Shown: one piece after another, positions 4,711-6,305 of the stretch
Layout of the letters: each line of letters begins with the position of its first letter
Position numbering within the stretch: the stretch's first letter is position 1
Source of the DNA: Verrucomicrobiota bacterium
GTDB taxonomy: Bacteria; Verrucomicrobiota; Verrucomicrobiia; Opitutales; Opitutaceae
NCBI GenBank assembly: GCA_030832235.1
Contig: JAURJO010000175.1
Location: 1-6,305, forward strand
Direction: 5' to 3'
Length of the DNA: 6,305 nt
Made by a program: the position numbers and the translations under genes
The notes under the pieces: model-generated
What the model was told of the DNA's origin: nothing
Seen by the model: only the letters and a program-made list of their open reading frames with translations
Databases searched by the model: none

Positions 4711-5081
4711 AGTATCTTCTGGACGTCAACGCGCTGCTCGCTTGGTGGCATGCGGACGCCGAGGATCATGCCGCGTTCCACGCGTGGGCCGCCAAAGCGG
4801 GCTTTCAATCGCTCGCGACCTGCGCGCTGGCCGAACTGGGATTCATCCGGGTATCCATGCAGGCTTTCGGTTACTCGCTGCCCGAGGCCCGCGACGCGCT
4901 CGCCGTGATGAAGCGCACGGCCGGCGGCTTTGTGGAACAGGCCCCTTCACCGAAACCGCCGGCCTGGTGCACGAAGGCCGCCCAAACTTCCGATGCTTTT
5001 CTCGCCCAGGTGGCGGAGACCGCCGGACTCCATTTGGCCACCTTCGACAACGGCATTCCCGGAGCGACCGTTATTAGGTAG
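4707..5081 (+). CDS. vapC: VapC-like PIN-domain ribonuclease toxin
   Basis: Mg2+-dependent endoribonuclease of the PIN family; VapC toxins cut tRNA or rRNA and stop growth when the antitoxin is lost. The 124-residue product has the complete acidic set: D6 in YLLDVNALLAW, E43 in ALAELGF, D96 in TSDAFLAQVAETAGL, and D114 in LATFDNGI. The order, spacing and length match VapC, and all key acids are present, so the toxin looks intact. The start is GTG 4707, overlapping the antitoxin stop by four bases; there is no convincing Shine-Dalgarno before it, which points to re-initiation after the antitoxin is read. The downstream amidohydrolase gene lies 69 bases away in the same frame, separated by the TAG at 5079-5081. 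The RNA target cannot be read from the sequence. Confidence 0.92.
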   Translation: MKYLLDVNALLAWWHADAEDHAAFHAWAAKAGFQSLATCALAELGFIRVSMQAFGYSLPEARDALAVMKRTAGGFVEQAPSPKPPAWCTKAAQTSDAFLAQVAETAGLHLATFDNGIPGATVIR

Positions 5082-5150
5082 CTGTTGGATCCCCCGCCGA
5101 GCAAAGAAACTGGCCTCGCTGCCGCGGGGAAGGAAAGCTTCGGAACTCGC

Positions 5151-6305
5151 ATGAAAACCCGTCTCCTTCTCGCGGCCGTGTTCACGGCTGTTTCGGGCCT
5201 GCAATCCACGCTGGTCGCAGCCGACAATCCCCTCCGCAGGGCGGTCGCTGCCAACGTGGAGAAGGAGTTCCCCTCGCTGCTCGCGCTCTACACCGATCTG
5301 CACCGGAACCCTGAGCTCTCGCTGATGGAGGAACGTACCGCCGGCGTCATCGCCCGTGAACTACGCACCGCCGGCATTGATGTCACCGAGGGTTTCGGCG
5401 GTGGTTTCGGGATCGTCGGCGTCCTGCGCAACGGCAAGGGCCCGACGGTGCTGCTCCGCGCCGACCTGGACGGCCTGCCGGTGCAGGAGGAAACCGGCGC
5501 ACCCTACGCGAGCACGAAGCGGATGAAGAATCTCGCCGGGCAGGAGGTTCCGGTGATGCACGCCTGCGGCCATGACGTGCACATGACGTGCCTCGTGGGC
5601 GCCGCCCGCGCGCTCGTCGCGCTCAAGGACCGCTGGTCCGGCACGGTGGTATTCGTCGGCCAGCCGGCCGAGGAAACCGGCGTGGGGGCCCGGGTGATGC
5701 TGGCGGGCGGGCTCTACCGGCAGTTTCCCAAACCCGACTTCGCGATCGCGCTGCACGACAGCGCCACCCTGCCGGCCGGGACGGTCGGCGTGATCGAGGG
5801 CTTCGCCATGGCCAACGTGGATTCGGTCGACATCACCGTGCGCGGTGTCGGCGGCCACGGCGCCTACCCACACACCACGAAGGATCCAGTCGTGCTCGCC
5901 GCCCGCATTGTGCTGGCTCTTCAGACGATCGTCAGCCGCGAAAACCGCCCGGTGGACCCCGTGGTGATCACGGTCGGATCGATCCATGGCGGCACCAAGC
6001 ACAACATCATCCCCGATGAGGTGAAGCTGCAGCTCACGGTGCGGTCCTACGCCGACGACGTGCGCGCGCGCACCCTGGAGGCGATCCGCCGGGTCTGCCG
6101 CGGCGAGGCGATCGCGGCCGGTTTGCCTGACGACCGGATGCCGGTAATCACCGTTTCCGAGACCGAGTATACCCCGGCCACGTTCAACGACCCGGCGCTC
6201 ACCCGACGCCTGCGCGGCACCTTCGAGCGCTGGCTCGGCGCGACCCAAGTGAAAACAATCGACGCCGAGATGGGCGGCGAGGACTTCGGCCGGTTCGGCC
6301 GTACG
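5151..6305 (+). CDS. Exported M20D-family amidohydrolase (hippurate/IAA-amino acid hydrolase-like), 3' end outside window
   Basis: Metal-dependent amidohydrolase that removes acyl groups from N-acyl amino acids; relatives include hippurate hydrolase and plant IAA-amino acid hydrolases. The first 385 residues are present. A signal peptide (MKTRLLLAAVFTAVSGL, cleavage near AA at 23-24) implies periplasmic location and fixes the ATG at 5151. Visible landmarks: LHRNPELS (50-57), LLRADLDGLPVQEETG (101-116), the metal site MHACGHDVH (136-144; C139, H141), the E174-E175 pair in PAEETGVGA (general base and metal ligand), H202 in LHD, the dimerisation-domain GGHGAYPH (234-241), GGTKHNIIPDEV (280-291) and GGEDF (375-379). 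The last metal-binding His normally lies further on and is not in view; family length is about 430-440. A purine-rich AAGGAAAG (5130-5137) lies 13 bases before the start, far for a Shine-Dalgarno. Substrate is unknown. No terminator or clear promoter separates it from vapC. Confidence 0.92.
   Translation, partial: MKTRLLLAAVFTAVSGLQSTLVAADNPLRRAVAANVEKEFPSLLALYTDLHRNPELSLMEERTAGVIARELRTAGIDVTEGFGGGFGIVGVLRNGKGPTVLLRADLDGLPVQEETGAPYASTKRMKNLAGQEVPVMHACGHDVHMTCLVGAARALVALKDRWSGTVVFVGQPAEETGVGARVMLAGGLYRQFPKPDFAIALHDSATLPAGTVGVIEGFAMANVDSVDITVRGVGGHGAYPHTTKDPVVLAARIVLALQTIVSRENRPVDPVVITVGSIHGGTKHNIIPDEVKLQLTVRSYADDVRARTLEAIRRVCRGEAIAAGLPDDRMPVITVSETEYTPATFNDPALTRRLRGTFERWLGATQVKTIDAEMGGEDFGRFGRT

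Noticed and set aside
3414..4808. 464-codon open frame on the - strand across the beta-propeller gene and the antitoxin
   Set aside because: It is antisense to a gene with clear signal peptide and repeat motifs. Its translation is low-complexity, with no recognisable domain, and such long antisense frames are expected in GC-rich DNA with G/C at third positions.
5361..6248. 295-codon open frame on the - strand opposite the amidohydrolase
   Set aside because: It mirrors a gene whose metal-binding motifs are all in the expected places; the His/Gly/Arg-rich translation resembles no family.

Overview
The window is GC-rich, densely coded DNA with every supported gene on the + strand. It reads like a chromosome of a Gram-negative environmental bacterium, most likely Verrucomicrobiota (Opitutaceae-like), with Planctomycetota or a related lineage as the alternative. 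The assignment rests on the mix of proteins: a secreted PQQ-type beta-propeller with an N-terminal NWRGP-like motif, a secreted CBM9-like protein, several exported enzymes with classical signal peptides, and start codons mostly without a Shine-Dalgarno sequence. It is inferred from protein style, not from a marker gene.

Layout. 17-346: PpnP, a small cupin nucleoside phosphorylase. 407-1549: exported cyclophilin-type peptidylprolyl isomerase with a long C-terminal extension that I cannot assign; a strong 8-bp hairpin sits directly against its start codon. 1546-2625: exported CBM9-like carbohydrate-binding protein, overlapping the isomerase gene by four bases (GTGA) and probably translationally coupled to it. 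2626-3068: a 443-base gap without a credible gene, holding a hairpin that may be a terminator, a degenerate CGGAG-rich repeat with a large inverted repeat, and a cluster of short hairpins and palindromes. 3069-4412: exported PQQ-like beta-propeller protein. 4465-4710 and 4707-5081: a type II toxin-antitoxin pair (ribbon-helix-helix antitoxin and VapC-like PIN ribonuclease), again joined by a GTGA overlap and preceded by a repeat-rich probable operator/promoter. 5151 to the window end: exported M20D-family amidohydrolase, cut off by the window edge before its last metal ligand.

How the genes fit together. Four of the seven genes encode exported proteins (isomerase, CBM9-like, beta-propeller, amidohydrolase), suggesting periplasmic or surface work such as folding, carbohydrate binding and hydrolysis of N-acyl amino acids, but only the isomerase/CBM9-like pair shows direct evidence of co-expression. 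The toxin-antitoxin pair looks like an independent module with its own control region. I found no sign of a new defence system, CRISPR array, transposase or RNA gene; the most unusual material is the structured, repeat-like intergenic DNA at 2639-3059.
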